DNA of 59,083 nucleotides from Cognatiluteimonas telluris (GCF_011320095.1 NZ_JAANOY010000015.1:1-59083); one strand, 5' to 3'; shown: positions 8,454 through 17,460, numbered from the stretch's first letter. Notes: a model not told the origin generated them from the letters alone. A program made the numbers and translations.

Positions 8454-8950
8454 GCGCACAGGCTGCACCGTCATCTCCTCCCAACCCGGCCTTCAGGCCT
8501 GTCTCCCGACGGCGCTGGGTCGCGCTGGTCGCGGCACTGCTGCTTGTGCTGGCGTCACTGCCTGGCTTGGCCCAGATCGCCGACCCCGCGCCGCTGCGCT
8601 TCACCAACCCGGCCGAGGAGCAGCGCTTCCATGCCCTGGTCACGGAGCTGCGCTGCGTGATGTGCCAGAACCAGTCGCTGGCCGACTCCAACGCGCAGAT
8701 CGCCCACGACCTGCGCCGCGAAGTCCTCACGCTGATGCGCCAGGGCAAGAGCGACGAGCAGATCCGCGATTACCTGGTCGCCCGCTACGGTGAGTTCGTG
8801 CTCTACAAGCCGCGGGTCGAGGAACGCACGTGGTTGCTGTGGTTCGGTCCGGCCCTGCTGCTCCTGGTCGGCGGCGGCGTCGTCGCGCGGGTGGTGCGTC
8901 GGCACGCGGGTGAAGGTGGCCTGCCCACCGACGATCGGCAGGAGTGGTGA
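8450..8950 (+). CDS. ccmH: Cytochrome c maturation protein CcmH
   Basis: 166 residues: a signal peptide, the redox motif LRCVMCQNQSLADS, and a C-terminal membrane helix (LLWFGPALLLLVGGGVV). This short form corresponds to the CcmH thioredoxin-like part; the TPR part is the separate ccmI. The ATG overlaps the ccmG stop (ATGA). Confidence 0.95.
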   Translation: MSAQAAPSSPPNPAFRPVSRRRWVALVAALLLVLASLPGLAQIADPAPLRFTNPAEEQRFHALVTELRCVMCQNQSLADSNAQIAHDLRREVLTLMRQGKSDEQIRDYLVARYGEFVLYKPRVEERTWLLWFGPALLLLVGGGVVARVVRRHAGEGGLPTDDRQEW

Positions 8951-9948
8951 TGTCCCTCTTCGTCATCTTCGCCGCGCTTCTTGTCGCCGTCGTGCTCGCG
9001 CTGGTGCTGCGTCCGCTGTGGCGCAGCGCGCCTATGTCCACGATCGCACTCGGCGTATTCCTCGCCGCAGCCTGCGCCGGGCTCTACGTGCTGATCGGCA
9101 CCCCGGCGGCACTGGACCCCGCCCAGCAACACGCGCCGGCCACGCTCGACGAGGCCATCGTGCAGCTGCAGTCCGCGCTAGAACGCGATCCGAAGCAACT
9201 GGAAGGCTGGCGCCTGCTCGGCCACGCCTATGCCTCCGCGCAGCAGCCGGCAAAAGCACGCGATGCGTACGCACGCGCCGCCGCGCTGGCACCCGACCAG
9301 CCGGACGTGCTGGTCGAAGCCGCCGAAGCGCGTGCGCTGGCGGCGCCACAGCATCGCTTCGATGCGCAGGCCGTGGCGTGGCTCAAGCACGCACTCGATA
9401 TTCAGCCCACGCAGCAGCGCGCGCGCTGGTTCCTCGGCATCGCGCAGCGACAGGCCGGCAAGCCGGCCGATGCCGCCGCCACGTGGACGCCGTTGCTGGC
9501 GGCCGTCGACAGCCGCACCGCCGAGCCGCTGCGCGCGCAGATCAACGAGGCGCGCAAGGACGCGGGCCTGCCGCCGCTGGCCGCGGCTGCGGCGGCGCCG
9601 GGATTGAAGGTGTCGGTGCAGCTCGATCCCGAGCTCGCCGCACGCGTCCGCCTGCGCGGCGACGCGCGCGTGTTCGTCATCGCGCGCGTGCCCGACGGCC
9701 CGCCGATGCCGGTCGCGGTCGAAAAGCACGGCGTGCAGGAGTTGCCGTTCACCGCGACGCTCGACGACAGCGACGGCCCGATGCCGATGCAGAAGCTGTC
9801 CGCGCTGCAGGATGTGGAAGTCATCGCGCGACTGTCCATGAGCGGTAACGCGATCCCCCAGCCTGGCGACCTGCAGTCGGCGCCAGTGCGGGTGAAATTG
9901 CCGAGCCATCGGGTCGTCGAGCTCACGATCGGCGCCAACGCCCGTTAA
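8950..9948 (+). CDS. ccmI: Cytochrome c biogenesis protein CcmI (TPR)
   Basis: 332 residues: two N-terminal membrane helices, a TPR region (LDEAIVQLQSALERDPKQLEGWRLLGHAYAS and following, described by its start), then a C-terminal CcmI/CycH beta domain (GLKVSVQLDPELAAR...FVIARVPDGPPMPVAV). It presents apocytochromes to the CcmFH ligase. The ATG at 8950 shares a base with the ccmH stop (TGATG). Last gene of the operon proper. Confidence 0.92.
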   Translation: MSLFVIFAALLVAVVLALVLRPLWRSAPMSTIALGVFLAAACAGLYVLIGTPAALDPAQQHAPATLDEAIVQLQSALERDPKQLEGWRLLGHAYASAQQPAKARDAYARAAALAPDQPDVLVEAAEARALAAPQHRFDAQAVAWLKHALDIQPTQQRARWFLGIAQRQAGKPADAAATWTPLLAAVDSRTAEPLRAQINEARKDAGLPPLAAAAAAPGLKVSVQLDPELAARVRLRGDARVFVIARVPDGPPMPVAVEKHGVQELPFTATLDDSDGPMPMQKLSALQDVEVIARLSMSGNAIPQPGDLQSAPVRVKLPSHRVVELTIGANAR

Positions 9949-9958
9949 GCTTTCGCGC

Positions 9959-11080
9959 ATGACCGAATTCATCCCGCCCGCCACGCGTTTCCACACCCTG
10001 CCCTCGCCGTTCCCGATGAAGCGCGGGGGCGCGCTGCACGGCGCGCGCATCGCCTACGAGACCTGGGGCGCGCTCAACGCCGCGCGCGACAATGCGATCC
10101 TGATCCTCACCGGCCTGTCGCCCGACGCGCATGCCGCCGCCAGCGAAGCCAATCCCGACGCCGGCTGGTGGGATCCGATGCTGGGGCCGGGCAAACCGAT
10201 CGACAGCGATCGCTGGTTCGTGGTCTGCGTCAATTCGCTGGGCAGCTGCAAGGGATCGACCGGCCCGGCGTCGGTGGATCCCGCCACCGGCGAGCCCTAT
10301 CGCCTCGACTTCCCCGAACTCGCGCTCGAGGACGTCGCCGATGCCGCGATGTCGGTCGTGCGCGCGCTCGGCATCGAGCGCCTGGCCTGCGTGATCGGCA
10401 ATTCGATGGGCGGCATGTGCGCGCTGGCGTTCCTGCATCGGCACCGTGGCGTCGCCCGCAGCCACATCAACATCTCCGGCAGCGCGCGCGCACTGCCGTT
10501 CTCGATCGCGATCCGTTCGCTCCAGCGCGAGGCGATCCGGCTCGATCCGGCCTGGAACCAGGGACGTTACGACGAGGCGCACTACCCCGATGCCGGCATG
10601 CGCATGGCGCGCAAGCTCGGCGTGATCACCTATCGCTCGGCGCTGGAATGGGACGGCCGCTTCGGCCGCGTGCGGCTGGATTCGGATCGCCGCGACGACG
10701 AGGATCCGTTCGGGCTGGAGTTCGAAGTCGAGAGCTACCTCGAGGGCCACGCGCGCCGCTTCGTGCGCCGCTTCGATCCCAATTGCTATCTCTACCTCAG
10801 CCGCTCCATGGACTGGTTCGACCTGGCCGAAACCGCCTCGGACGGCCGCGACGTGATGGCCGCACTGGCCGCACTGCGGGTGGAGAAGGCGCTGGCGATC
10901 GGCGTCGCCACCGACATCCTGTTCCCCTTGCAGCAACAGCAGCAGATCGCCGACGGCCTGCGCGCCGGTGGCGCCGACGCGCATTTCCTGCCGCTGCCTT
11001 CGCCGCAGGGGCATGACGCGTTCCTGGTCGATTACGAGCGTTTCGGCCCCGCAGTCGGGGGCTTCCTGGCCGGGCTCTAG
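9959..11080 (+). CDS. metX: MetX-family O-acyltransferase, probably serine O-succinyltransferase
   Basis: 373 residues, alpha/beta-hydrolase fold. Nucleophile elbow GNSMGGMCAL, oxyanion-region VNSLGSCKGSTGPAS, catalytic Asp in GVATDILFP and His in SPQGHDAFL. MetX proteins acylate homoserine, but Xanthomonas members of this subgroup have been characterised as serine O-succinyltransferases that serve cysteine synthesis; the NSLGSCKGS variant of the usual NVLGGCQG fits that group. It starts ten bases after ccmI and may be co-transcribed. The cysteine dioxygenase that follows is consistent with a role in cysteine metabolism. Confidence 0.85.
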   Translation: MTEFIPPATRFHTLPSPFPMKRGGALHGARIAYETWGALNAARDNAILILTGLSPDAHAAASEANPDAGWWDPMLGPGKPIDSDRWFVVCVNSLGSCKGSTGPASVDPATGEPYRLDFPELALEDVADAAMSVVRALGIERLACVIGNSMGGMCALAFLHRHRGVARSHINISGSARALPFSIAIRSLQREAIRLDPAWNQGRYDEAHYPDAGMRMARKLGVITYRSALEWDGRFGRVRLDSDRRDDEDPFGLEFEVESYLEGHARRFVRRFDPNCYLYLSRSMDWFDLAETASDGRDVMAALAALRVEKALAIGVATDILFPLQQQQQIADGLRAGGADAHFLPLPSPQGHDAFLVDYERFGPAVGGFLAGL

Positions 11081-11134
11081 GCCAGCCGCGGCGGGCTTTG
11101 GACCAGCAGAAAGCCCCGGTTCGCCCTGCAGGGG

Positions 11135-11140
11135 TAGAAT
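11135..11140 (+). promoter_or_regulatory. -10 element giving a leaderless or nearly leaderless mRNA
   Basis: TAGAAT ends nine bases before the ATG at 11149, so the expected transcript start is within one or two bases of the start codon. No Shine-Dalgarno sequence is visible between them. No clear -35. Confidence 0.5.
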
Positions 11141-11148
11141 CGCGCCCC

Positions 11149-11742
11149 ATGAACGACGCGCACTGCCCCGGTTTCGACTTCCCCGGCCACGACAAGCTCG
11201 TGCAGGCGCTTGATGCCGCTGTCGAAAGCGGCGACCAGCATGCGATCACCTCGGCGCTGCGCAAGACGCTGTGCGGGCTGATCTGCGACCACGACGTGCG
11301 CCTGCCCGACTGCGTGCATGAGCCCATCGTCGACCATTACGCCCGCCGCGAGCTCTATCGCAGCCCGCGCCACGGCTACAGCGTGGTCGCGATGACCTGG
11401 GGCCCGGGCCAGGGCACGCCGGTGCACGACCATTCGGGCCTGTGGTGTGTCGAAGGCGTCTGGGACGGGCAGCTCGAAATCACCCAGTACGAACTGCTCG
11501 AGCGCGATGGCGAACGCTTCCGCTTCCGCGCCGCCGGCGGCATGCAGGCCGGCCCCGGCAGCGCCGGCAGCCTGATCCCGCCGCACGAATACCACAGCAT
11601 CCGCAACGCCAGCCCCGATACCGTCGCCATCTCGCTGCACATCTACAAGGCACCGATGGAGTGCTGCTCGATGTTCCTGCCGCAGGATGGCGAGTGGTAT
11701 GCGCGGGCGCCGAAGGCCCTGGCGATCGACGAAGCCGCGTGA
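11149..11742 (+). CDS. Cysteine dioxygenase family protein
   Basis: 197 residues of the thiol dioxygenase cupin family. The Fe ligands are His-x-His in PVHDHSGLWCVEGVW and His in YHSIRNAS. Such enzymes oxidise cysteine (or 3-mercaptopropionate) to the sulfinate. A Cys follows the metal motif (LWCVEG), whereas 3-mercaptopropionate enzymes usually have Gly there, so cysteine is the more likely substrate, though this is inference. The start at 11149 is chosen over an upstream TTG because the -10 lies between them. Confidence 0.85.
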   Translation: MNDAHCPGFDFPGHDKLVQALDAAVESGDQHAITSALRKTLCGLICDHDVRLPDCVHEPIVDHYARRELYRSPRHGYSVVAMTWGPGQGTPVHDHSGLWCVEGVWDGQLEITQYELLERDGERFRFRAAGGMQAGPGSAGSLIPPHEYHSIRNASPDTVAISLHIYKAPMECCSMFLPQDGEWYARAPKALAIDEAA

Positions 11743-11794
11743 TCGCCGCCGCGCATGGTGGCCAAGCCTCCGCACGGCTATACTCGCCGCCCGC

Positions 11795-11881
11795 GCCGAA
11801 GTGGCGGAATCGGTAGACGCAGCGGACTCAAAATCCGCCGCCCTTAAAAGCGTGTGGGTTCGAGTCCCACCTTCGGCACCA
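11795..11881 (+). tRNA. tRNA-Leu (anticodon CAA)
   Basis: An 87-base class II tRNA with encoded CCA. Acceptor arms GCCGAAG/CTTCGGC pair, the D-loop reads AATCGGTAGAC, the anticodon stem GCGGA/TCCGC encloses CTCAAAA (anticodon CAA), a long variable arm follows, and the T arm is GTGGGTTCGAGTCCCAC. It reads the UUG codon. Confidence 0.97.
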
Positions 11882-11964
11882 ACAGATTCAATCCCCTGGC
11901 CCGCACAAGCGGGCTTCGTCGTTTTGGGCAGCGCAGTCCTTGTGCTGCCAATCCAGCGCGCGAT

Positions 11965-13749
11965 CTATATCCCGGTTGCTGGCTTACTGGCCGGAGCCAT
12001 CCGATCCGCCAACGACGCGGCGGCCGTGCGCGTGATGTGGTGCGAGTCCCAATAGAGCGGCTTGCCGTTCAGCAGCGGCGGGCATCCGGTTGCCGTGCAG
12101 AAGTCGTCGGAGGGATCGACCACGCTTACGTTCGGGTGCCTGCCAGCGAGGGCCTGCAGGGCAGCCAGGATCGGCCTGGCATGCGCGTCGAACGCGGCGC
12201 GGGTGAGCGTGCAGGCGGCCTCCGCGTGCTGGCGGATGCATTGCGGGACCGGGGCCGGGAGCGTTGGGGTCGGGCCAATCACAATCACGTGCGGCACGGC
12301 ATCGAGCGCATCGAGCGTCGGCGCCAGGCGGGCGACTTCACCGGCTGAATTCCAGAGGCCGCCGAGGACGACGACCCTCGCCTTCCGTGCCAGCGGCAGA
12401 ACCAGGTTGTTGTGGTCGCGGCACTGGATTTGTCCGGGGTGCGGGTGGTCGCGTAGCCAGCCGATGAAGGGTTCGCACGAATCCATGGAGACGTCCGAGG
12501 CGCCAGGGAACGCCGGCAGCCACGACCACGCCATGGAGTCGCCCCACACCAGCGTGTCGGAGCGCGGTTGGCACTTCATCAGCATCCTGTCGACGCCGGA
12601 GATATGGCACACCTTCGTCGCCATGTCCCTGCCCGCGGCAACGGCGGCCTGGTTATCGGCATGAACGGCCATCGCACTGCGGGCATGTAGCCCGACCGCG
12701 CAGGCACAGAGCACCAGGGCCGATGACAGCGCCGCCCCGACGACGACCGTGCGCCCGCTGCGCAAGCGCAGGCGACGGAAGGGCCGTTCGATGTAACGGT
12801 AGCTGCCGAGGGCCAGCACGAGGGCGATCGCGCAGAGGGTCAGGCGCACCGACAGGCTGCCGGCGCCGATGATGTTGGCCCGGTAAAAGGCCAGCAGCGG
12901 CCAATGCCAGAGGTACAGGGAATAGGAGATCAGGCCGATGCCGACCATCAGGTTGGAGCGCAGCAGCGGGTTGGTCGCGCCGCCGTGGACCGCCGCGATG
13001 ATCGCGCAGGCGCCGAGGACAGCCGGCAGGGCGCCGACGCCGGGGAAGTGGCCGAGCGGCCAGGCGCAGGCGGCAAGCGTCAGCACGATCCCGGCCGGGG
13101 CCAGCCAGCGTGGCAGGACGCGCGGCGCGGAAGCGGCGATCAGCCCGCCCGCCGCCAGCTCCCAGAAGCGCGCAGGCATTTCGTAGAACGCCGCCTGCGA
13201 GCCTTGGGCGATCCAATATTCAGCCGCCGCGAACGAGGCCACCGCCAAACCGCACAACGCAGGAACGAGCCAGCGGCGCGGAATGAGCATCAGCAGCGCC
13301 GGCCATAGGAAATAGAATTGTTCCTCGACCGAGAGCGACCACAGGTGCAGCAGGGGGAGTTGATCGGACGGTCCGTCGAAGTAGCCGCCGGTGGTGACCT
13401 GGAAGAAGACATTGGCGCCAAACAACAGCGCCGCTCCCGCCGACTGCGCGGTGTGTGCCTGTTGCTCCGGGGACAGGAGGAGCGAGGACGCGCCAATGAC
13501 AGCCAGCACGACGGCAGCGGCTGCCGGGAAGATCCGGCGCACGCGGCGGGCGTAGAAGCCCAGCAGGTCGGTACGGCCGGTCGTCCGGCGCTCGCGCAGC
13601 AGCAGCAAGGTGATCAGGTAGCCGGAGATGACGAAGAACACGTCGACGCCGACGAACCCCGCCCCGCCGATGCCGGCGTGGTACAGCACCACGGCCAGCA
13701 CCGCGATCGCGCGCAGGCCGTCGATTTCCGGGCGGTAGGCGATTCCCAT
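11965..13749 (-). CDS. OafA/YrhL-type membrane acyltransferase with C-terminal SGNH domain
   Basis: 594 residues. Residues 1 to about 360 form a ten-helix acyltransferase-3 domain (YRPEIDGLRAIAVLAVVLYH, GVDVFFVISGYLIT). The C-terminal part is an SGNH hydrolase-like domain with LVWGDSMAWSW (Ser block) and DSHHITRTAA (Asp-His block). Family members O-acetylate O-antigen, capsule or other surface glycans across the inner membrane. The target here is unknown, as no polysaccharide genes are near. The ATG at 13749 gives the standard N-terminus. It lies convergent to the tRNA, 83 bases away. Confidence 0.88.
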   Translation of the reverse strand: MGIAYRPEIDGLRAIAVLAVVLYHAGIGGAGFVGVDVFFVISGYLITLLLLRERRTTGRTDLLGFYARRVRRIFPAAAAVVLAVIGASSLLLSPEQQAHTAQSAGAALLFGANVFFQVTTGGYFDGPSDQLPLLHLWSLSVEEQFYFLWPALLMLIPRRWLVPALCGLAVASFAAAEYWIAQGSQAAFYEMPARFWELAAGGLIAASAPRVLPRWLAPAGIVLTLAACAWPLGHFPGVGALPAVLGACAIIAAVHGGATNPLLRSNLMVGIGLISYSLYLWHWPLLAFYRANIIGAGSLSVRLTLCAIALVLALGSYRYIERPFRRLRLRSGRTVVVGAALSSALVLCACAVGLHARSAMAVHADNQAAVAAGRDMATKVCHISGVDRMLMKCQPRSDTLVWGDSMAWSWLPAFPGASDVSMDSCEPFIGWLRDHPHPGQIQCRDHNNLVLPLARKARVVVLGGLWNSAGEVARLAPTLDALDAVPHVIVIGPTPTLPAPVPQCIRQHAEAACTLTRAAFDAHARPILAALQALAGRHPNVSVVDPSDDFCTATGCPPLLNGKPLYWDSHHITRTAAASLADRMAPASKPATGI

Positions 13750-14252
13750 GGCCGGACTATACGGCCACGCCCATTTCCTGAAGATTGCAAAAAGCCGCGC
13801 GTTGGTCCAGGAAACCGCGCGCGCAAACCTGCGCGCCATTCTGGATGGGCGGCGACGCGCTTTTACTCAACATGCCAAGCGTGCTGTCGTCCGTGGGGCA
13901 GCGTGATCCTGCGCCAAGTGTGCTCGATCGCCTGCGGTTGGCCTCCCTGGAGGACCGATGTACCGCCCGCGGTGGCGTTCGAAGCTGACGTCACGTCCGG
14001 CATCGTGGCCCGCTGCCCATCCTCGCCGAAGTGGTGCAGCAAGCCGATCGGCGGGATCCGCTGCCCACGAAGTCGAAGGCCCGGTCTTGCGAGGGGTGAG
14101 CCTCGGTGGGGACTGAGCCTTCCATGCCGGATCTGCAGATACTTGCGGGCTGGACTGGTTCGCACCAGGCCGACCCACCTGCCTGTGTTCGTCCGACGCC
14201 CGCAGACTAGCGCCGCGCGCGTGACGCAAACATCAGGGATTCGTTTCGCGCT
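13750..14252. other. 503-base gap without a convincing gene; possible decayed sequence
   Basis: Open frames here are short and mutually contradictory. The best is a minus-strand frame at 13863-14165 ending in HTWRRITLPHGRQHAWHVE, with no recognisable family and no ribosome-binding site. The segment looks less GC-rich and less codon-biased than its neighbours, as expected of a gene remnant or imported sequence. The promoter of the acyltransferase should lie at its left end. Confidence 0.4.
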
Positions 14253-14684
14253 TCAATCCGGCCACGGCCACCAGCCACGGCCGCTGCGGGCATAGCGATC
14301 GGCAGCGCGCTCGAAGCGGTTGCGCACCCCGACGCCGCCACAGGCGAAGTACAGCGGCAGGAACAATGGCCCAAGCGCCATGTACTGCAGCACGTGCGCG
14401 CGCTCGTGGTCGGCCAGGCCGATGGCCTCCTCACGCGCCAGGCCGGCGCGGTGAGCATAGGTCATGCATGGCACATCCAGCGACGCACCGGTGTGCAGGA
14501 TGACGTTGCCCAGCGTCAGCGCGCCGCCTGGCCCCCACGGCATGTCGTTGAAGACGACGGCGCAGTCGCGCCGGCTGAACTGCGCTTGCGCACCATAGGC
14601 GAGCGCGACCAGCCCGGCGACGAGGCCCAACAGCGTATTGGGCATCGTCCACAGGATGCCGACCGCCAGCAGCACCCGTCGCAC
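14253..14684 (-). CDS. Unrecognised membrane protein with an HExxH motif, downstream of phaC
   Basis: 143 residues. An N-terminal hydrophobic helix (residues about 4-30) precedes a soluble loop, then LADHERAHVLQYMALGPLFL: the HERAH fits the HExxH zinc-peptidase signature and lies at the start of a second hydrophobic stretch (LGPLFLPLYFACGG). A third element, NRFERAADRYA, supplies a possible acidic ligand. It begins ten bases after the phaC stop on the same strand, so it is probably co-transcribed with phaEC. I do not recognise the family; the protease idea rests on the motif only. Confidence 0.65.
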   Translation of the reverse strand: MRRVLLAVGILWTMPNTLLGLVAGLVALAYGAQAQFSRRDCAVVFNDMPWGPGGALTLGNVILHTGASLDVPCMTYAHRAGLAREEAIGLADHERAHVLQYMALGPLFLPLYFACGGVGVRNRFERAADRYARSGRGWWPWPD

Positions 14685-14694
14685 GCCGGCCCAC

Positions 14695-15765
14695 TCAGCG
14701 CGAACGCTGCGCCAACCAGTCGTGGATCGTCTGCGGCACCTGCGTCTGCGCGCGACCCGAGACGTAGATGCCGATATGCCCGCCGCGGAACGACAGCTCG
14801 GTGTAGTCCTCGCTGCCGACCAGCGCCTTCAATGCCTTCGACGATGCCGGGGGCACCAGGTGGTCCTGCTCGGCGAAGATGTTCAACACCGGCATCTCGA
14901 CCATGCCCAGGTGCACCTCGCGATCACCGATGCGGATGCCCCCGTTCACGAAACCGTTGGCCTGGTAGAACTGCTTGATGAACTGTCGGAAGGCTTCGCC
15001 GGCCTGGTCGGGCGAGTCGAAGATCCATTTTTCCATCCGCAGGAAATCCTCGACCGCCTGCTTGTTGTCCAGGATGTCGACCAGGCCCACGTATTTCTGC
15101 AGGTTGAGCCGGAACGGCTTGAGGTCCAGGTAGCACGCGTTCATCAGGTCGGCTGGCACGTTGCCGAGGGTGTCGACGAACAGGTCGACGTCGATATCGC
15201 GCACCCAGTTGGACAGCATGTTGTCGTCGGTGTGGAAGTCCACCGGCGTCACCATCGTGATCAGGTTACGCACCTTGTCCGGATGCAGCGCCGCGTAGCA
15301 CAGCGCGAACGCGCCGCCCTGGCAGATGCCGAGCAGGTTGACCGCATCCAGCGCGTGCTCCCGGCGCAGATGGTCCACCGCGCCGCCGAGGAAGCGTTCG
15401 ATGTAATCCTCGAGGGTGAGGTATTTGTCGGAGCGGTCCGGATAGCCCCAGTCGATGATGTAGACATCCTCGCCGCGGGCGAGCAGGCCCTTGACGATCG
15501 AGCGGTCTGCCTGCAGGTCGACCATGTAGGGGCGGTTGACCAGTGCATAGCTGATCAGCAGCGGCACCCGCGCAGCGGGCGTGCTTTCGCCGCGGTAGCG
15601 ATAAAGGACGACCTTGCCGTCGCGCCAGACTTCCTCGCGCGCGGTCGCGCCATAGTCGACATCCTCGACTTCGCGCAGCGTGCCAAGGCCCGCGCCGAGC
15701 TTGGACTGAAGCTGCAGCGCTTCGCGCGCAAGCGCGTCCGGGGAGAAATCGAAGGGGCCGATCAT
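14695..15765 (-). CDS. phaC: Class III poly(3-hydroxyalkanoate) synthase subunit PhaC
   Basis: 356 residues, the usual class III length. The catalytic Cys is in the lipase-like box LLGICQGGAF; Asp is in FAEQDHLVP and His in GGHIGIYVS. It polymerises 3-hydroxybutyryl-CoA at the granule surface as a complex with PhaE. The ATG overlaps the phaE stop (ATGA). With the 3-hydroxybutyrate dehydrogenase at 18454 it points to PHB storage and reuse. Confidence 0.96.
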   Translation of the reverse strand: MIGPFDFSPDALAREALQLQSKLGAGLGTLREVEDVDYGATAREEVWRDGKVVLYRYRGESTPAARVPLLISYALVNRPYMVDLQADRSIVKGLLARGEDVYIIDWGYPDRSDKYLTLEDYIERFLGGAVDHLRREHALDAVNLLGICQGGAFALCYAALHPDKVRNLITMVTPVDFHTDDNMLSNWVRDIDVDLFVDTLGNVPADLMNACYLDLKPFRLNLQKYVGLVDILDNKQAVEDFLRMEKWIFDSPDQAGEAFRQFIKQFYQANGFVNGGIRIGDREVHLGMVEMPVLNIFAEQDHLVPPASSKALKALVGSEDYTELSFRGGHIGIYVSGRAQTQVPQTIHDWLAQRSR

Positions 15766-16886
15766 CGCTTGCCACCCTTGGCTTGTGCGCCTTTGCGGGC
15801 AGCGGCCTTCGCCGACGTGGAGCCTGCCGGCGATGCGGTTCCTGCCGGTGTCGATTTCGAAGCCGCGCCCATCGCAGGAGTGCCCCTTGCAGGAGCGCGC
15901 TTCGCAGCCGCAGCGGTTGGCGCTGCTTTCACCGAGGTGGATTTGCCGGCCGCCTTCGGCCCAGCCGCCTGGCTTTTCGCGCCACGCGGGGAAGCTGGCT
16001 GCACCTGGTCGCGCACGGCGCGCAGCGCACGCTCCAGGTCGGCGATCTTGCGGAACGCGGAATCCAGGTCGCTGCGCGTGGGCATGCCGAACAGCGCGCT
16101 GGTGCGTTCGATCTCGCCCTGCACCGCCTGCCGCAGCCGCATCTGCGCATTGACGCGCGCGCCGTACGCGGCCCGGAATTCCGGCGACAGCGCGACCTCG
16201 GCATACGCCTCTTCGGCGGCATCGATCCACAAGTCGAACAGTCCGCGCGCGGAGGTCAGCTGTTGACCCGGCTGGGCGCGCTCGCGCAGCTTGTCTTCGA
16301 ACACGCCATACGCCCGCTGCGACGCCTTGAGCAGCAATGCGTTGAACGCCGTCTCGTGCTGCTGGTAATCCAGTTGCGCCTGCGCCAGCTGCTGCCAGCG
16401 CTGTTGTTGCTCGCGACCGATGCCGAAGGTCGGAAGGCCCAGCGAGCCGCTGCTTTCCTTGCGCCACGCGTCCAGGTACGGACGTGCGGACTCCATCCAT
16501 TGCTCGATCCCCTGCGCACCCTGCCCGCGCATGGCACGGAACATGTCGCCGAAGGGATTCTCGCCAAGCCCATCGAGCGCGCGTTTCCAGCTCGCGGCGA
16601 TGTCCGGGGCCGATGCCTGCTGGCCGGCGAACTGCGCCGCCACCTGCTGCATCTGCCCGTACCAGTCGCGCGCCTGCGCGTTGAATCGATCGAGCATGGC
16701 GTCGGCGGCAGGATGGCCGCTGCGTGCCGAGTGGCTCCACCAATCGATCGCCTCCTGCCAGCCGGGCATCGCATTGCCCGTTGCGGGCGACGACGGCGCG
16801 CCCGTGCGCATCGCGTCGCCCCAGGCCGACCAGTACTGGCGCGCCAATGCCTCGAAGTCGCCGCTACCGGGCCATTGCGTGTTCAT
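15762..16886 (-). CDS. phaE: Class III PHA synthase subunit PhaE with Ala/Lys/Pro-rich tail
   Basis: 374 residues. The first ~310 form the helical PhaE domain (NPFGDMFRAM, QQQRWQQLAQAQLDYQ, LFDLWIDAAEEAYAEVALS, RSDLDSAFRKIADLERALRA). The last ~65 are a low-complexity Ala/Lys/Pro/Ser tail ending AQAKGGKR, of the kind that binds DNA or granule surfaces non-specifically. PhaE is required for PhaC activity. First gene of phaE-phaC-14253. Confidence 0.9.
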   Translation of the reverse strand: MNTQWPGSGDFEALARQYWSAWGDAMRTGAPSSPATGNAMPGWQEAIDWWSHSARSGHPAADAMLDRFNAQARDWYGQMQQVAAQFAGQQASAPDIAASWKRALDGLGENPFGDMFRAMRGQGAQGIEQWMESARPYLDAWRKESSGSLGLPTFGIGREQQQRWQQLAQAQLDYQQHETAFNALLLKASQRAYGVFEDKLRERAQPGQQLTSARGLFDLWIDAAEEAYAEVALSPEFRAAYGARVNAQMRLRQAVQGEIERTSALFGMPTRSDLDSAFRKIADLERALRAVRDQVQPASPRGAKSQAAGPKAAGKSTSVKAAPTAAAAKRAPARGTPAMGAASKSTPAGTASPAGSTSAKAAARKGAQAKGGKR

Positions 16887-16971
16887 GCGTCTCTCCTTGG
16901 ACTGCGCATGCTAACGCCAGCGCCGTTGCAATTGCGTTTTCCACTTCCACGCTCCCGGCGAAACCGCCCCG

Positions 16972-17048
16972 GCAGGAGCGGCTTCAGCCGCGAGCCCGTT
17001 TTCGAGGTCCGCAAAGTTCAGGAGCTCGCGGCTTTAGCCGCTCCTACG
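16972..17048. repeat. REP-like inverted pair upstream of phaE
   Basis: GCAGGAGCGGCTTCAGCCGC (16972-16991) faces GCTCGCGGCTTTAGCCGCTC (17024-17043), spaced by about 30 bases. The arms are near-perfect complements, so the element can form one long hairpin. It lies between the start of phaE and the end of the membrane-protein gene at 17083. Confidence 0.9.
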
Positions 17049-17082
17049 ACGAACTGCAAGGCGGCTCGCAAGGAACGGACGA

Positions 17083-17460
17083 CTACAACACCCCCGTGCG
17101 CGCCGGTGCCCGGAACACGCGCCAGGTGAAGATCAGCAGGGCCAGCAGCGTCAGCAACGCGCCCGCGCCCACCACCGGGCCCGCCCATGCGGTGCGGGCG
17201 ATCGAGCCGACGATACCGATCGGCAACAGGATGGCGCCGGCCAGCTGCACCACGTAATGAACGCCCATCGCGCGCGCCGAGACCTGCGACTGCCCGTTGT
17301 AGAACAGGCCGGCCAGGAACATCAGCACGCCGCCCACGAGGTTGAGGTGCGCATGCGCGGGCGCGTAGGTGAAGTCCTGGGTGAGGCCCATGCGGATGCC
17401 GAAGCACACGCCAACCAGCAACAAAAGCACCGCGGTGCGGAGAAAGAGATTCCCGTTCAT
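17083..17460 (-). CDS. Small four-helix membrane protein with a heme-copper-oxidase-like AHAHLNLVG motif
   Basis: 125 residues, four predicted membrane helices. The second begins with APAHAHLNLVGGVLMFLAGL, resembling the His-bearing helix of heme-copper oxidase subunit I and related small membrane proteins. Too short to be an oxidase; function unknown. The ATG at 17460 gives a clean first helix. Confidence 0.7.
   Translation of the reverse strand: MNGNLFLRTAVLLLLVGVCFGIRMGLTQDFTYAPAHAHLNLVGGVLMFLAGLFYNGQSQVSARAMGVHYVVQLAGAILLPIGIVGSIARTAWAGPVVGAGALLTLLALLIFTWRVFRAPARTGVL

Noticed and set aside
11795-14252. Genomic island integrated at the tRNA-Leu gene
   Set aside because: No integrase, no transposase and no second copy of the tRNA 3' end were found nearby; only an acyltransferase and a gap follow.
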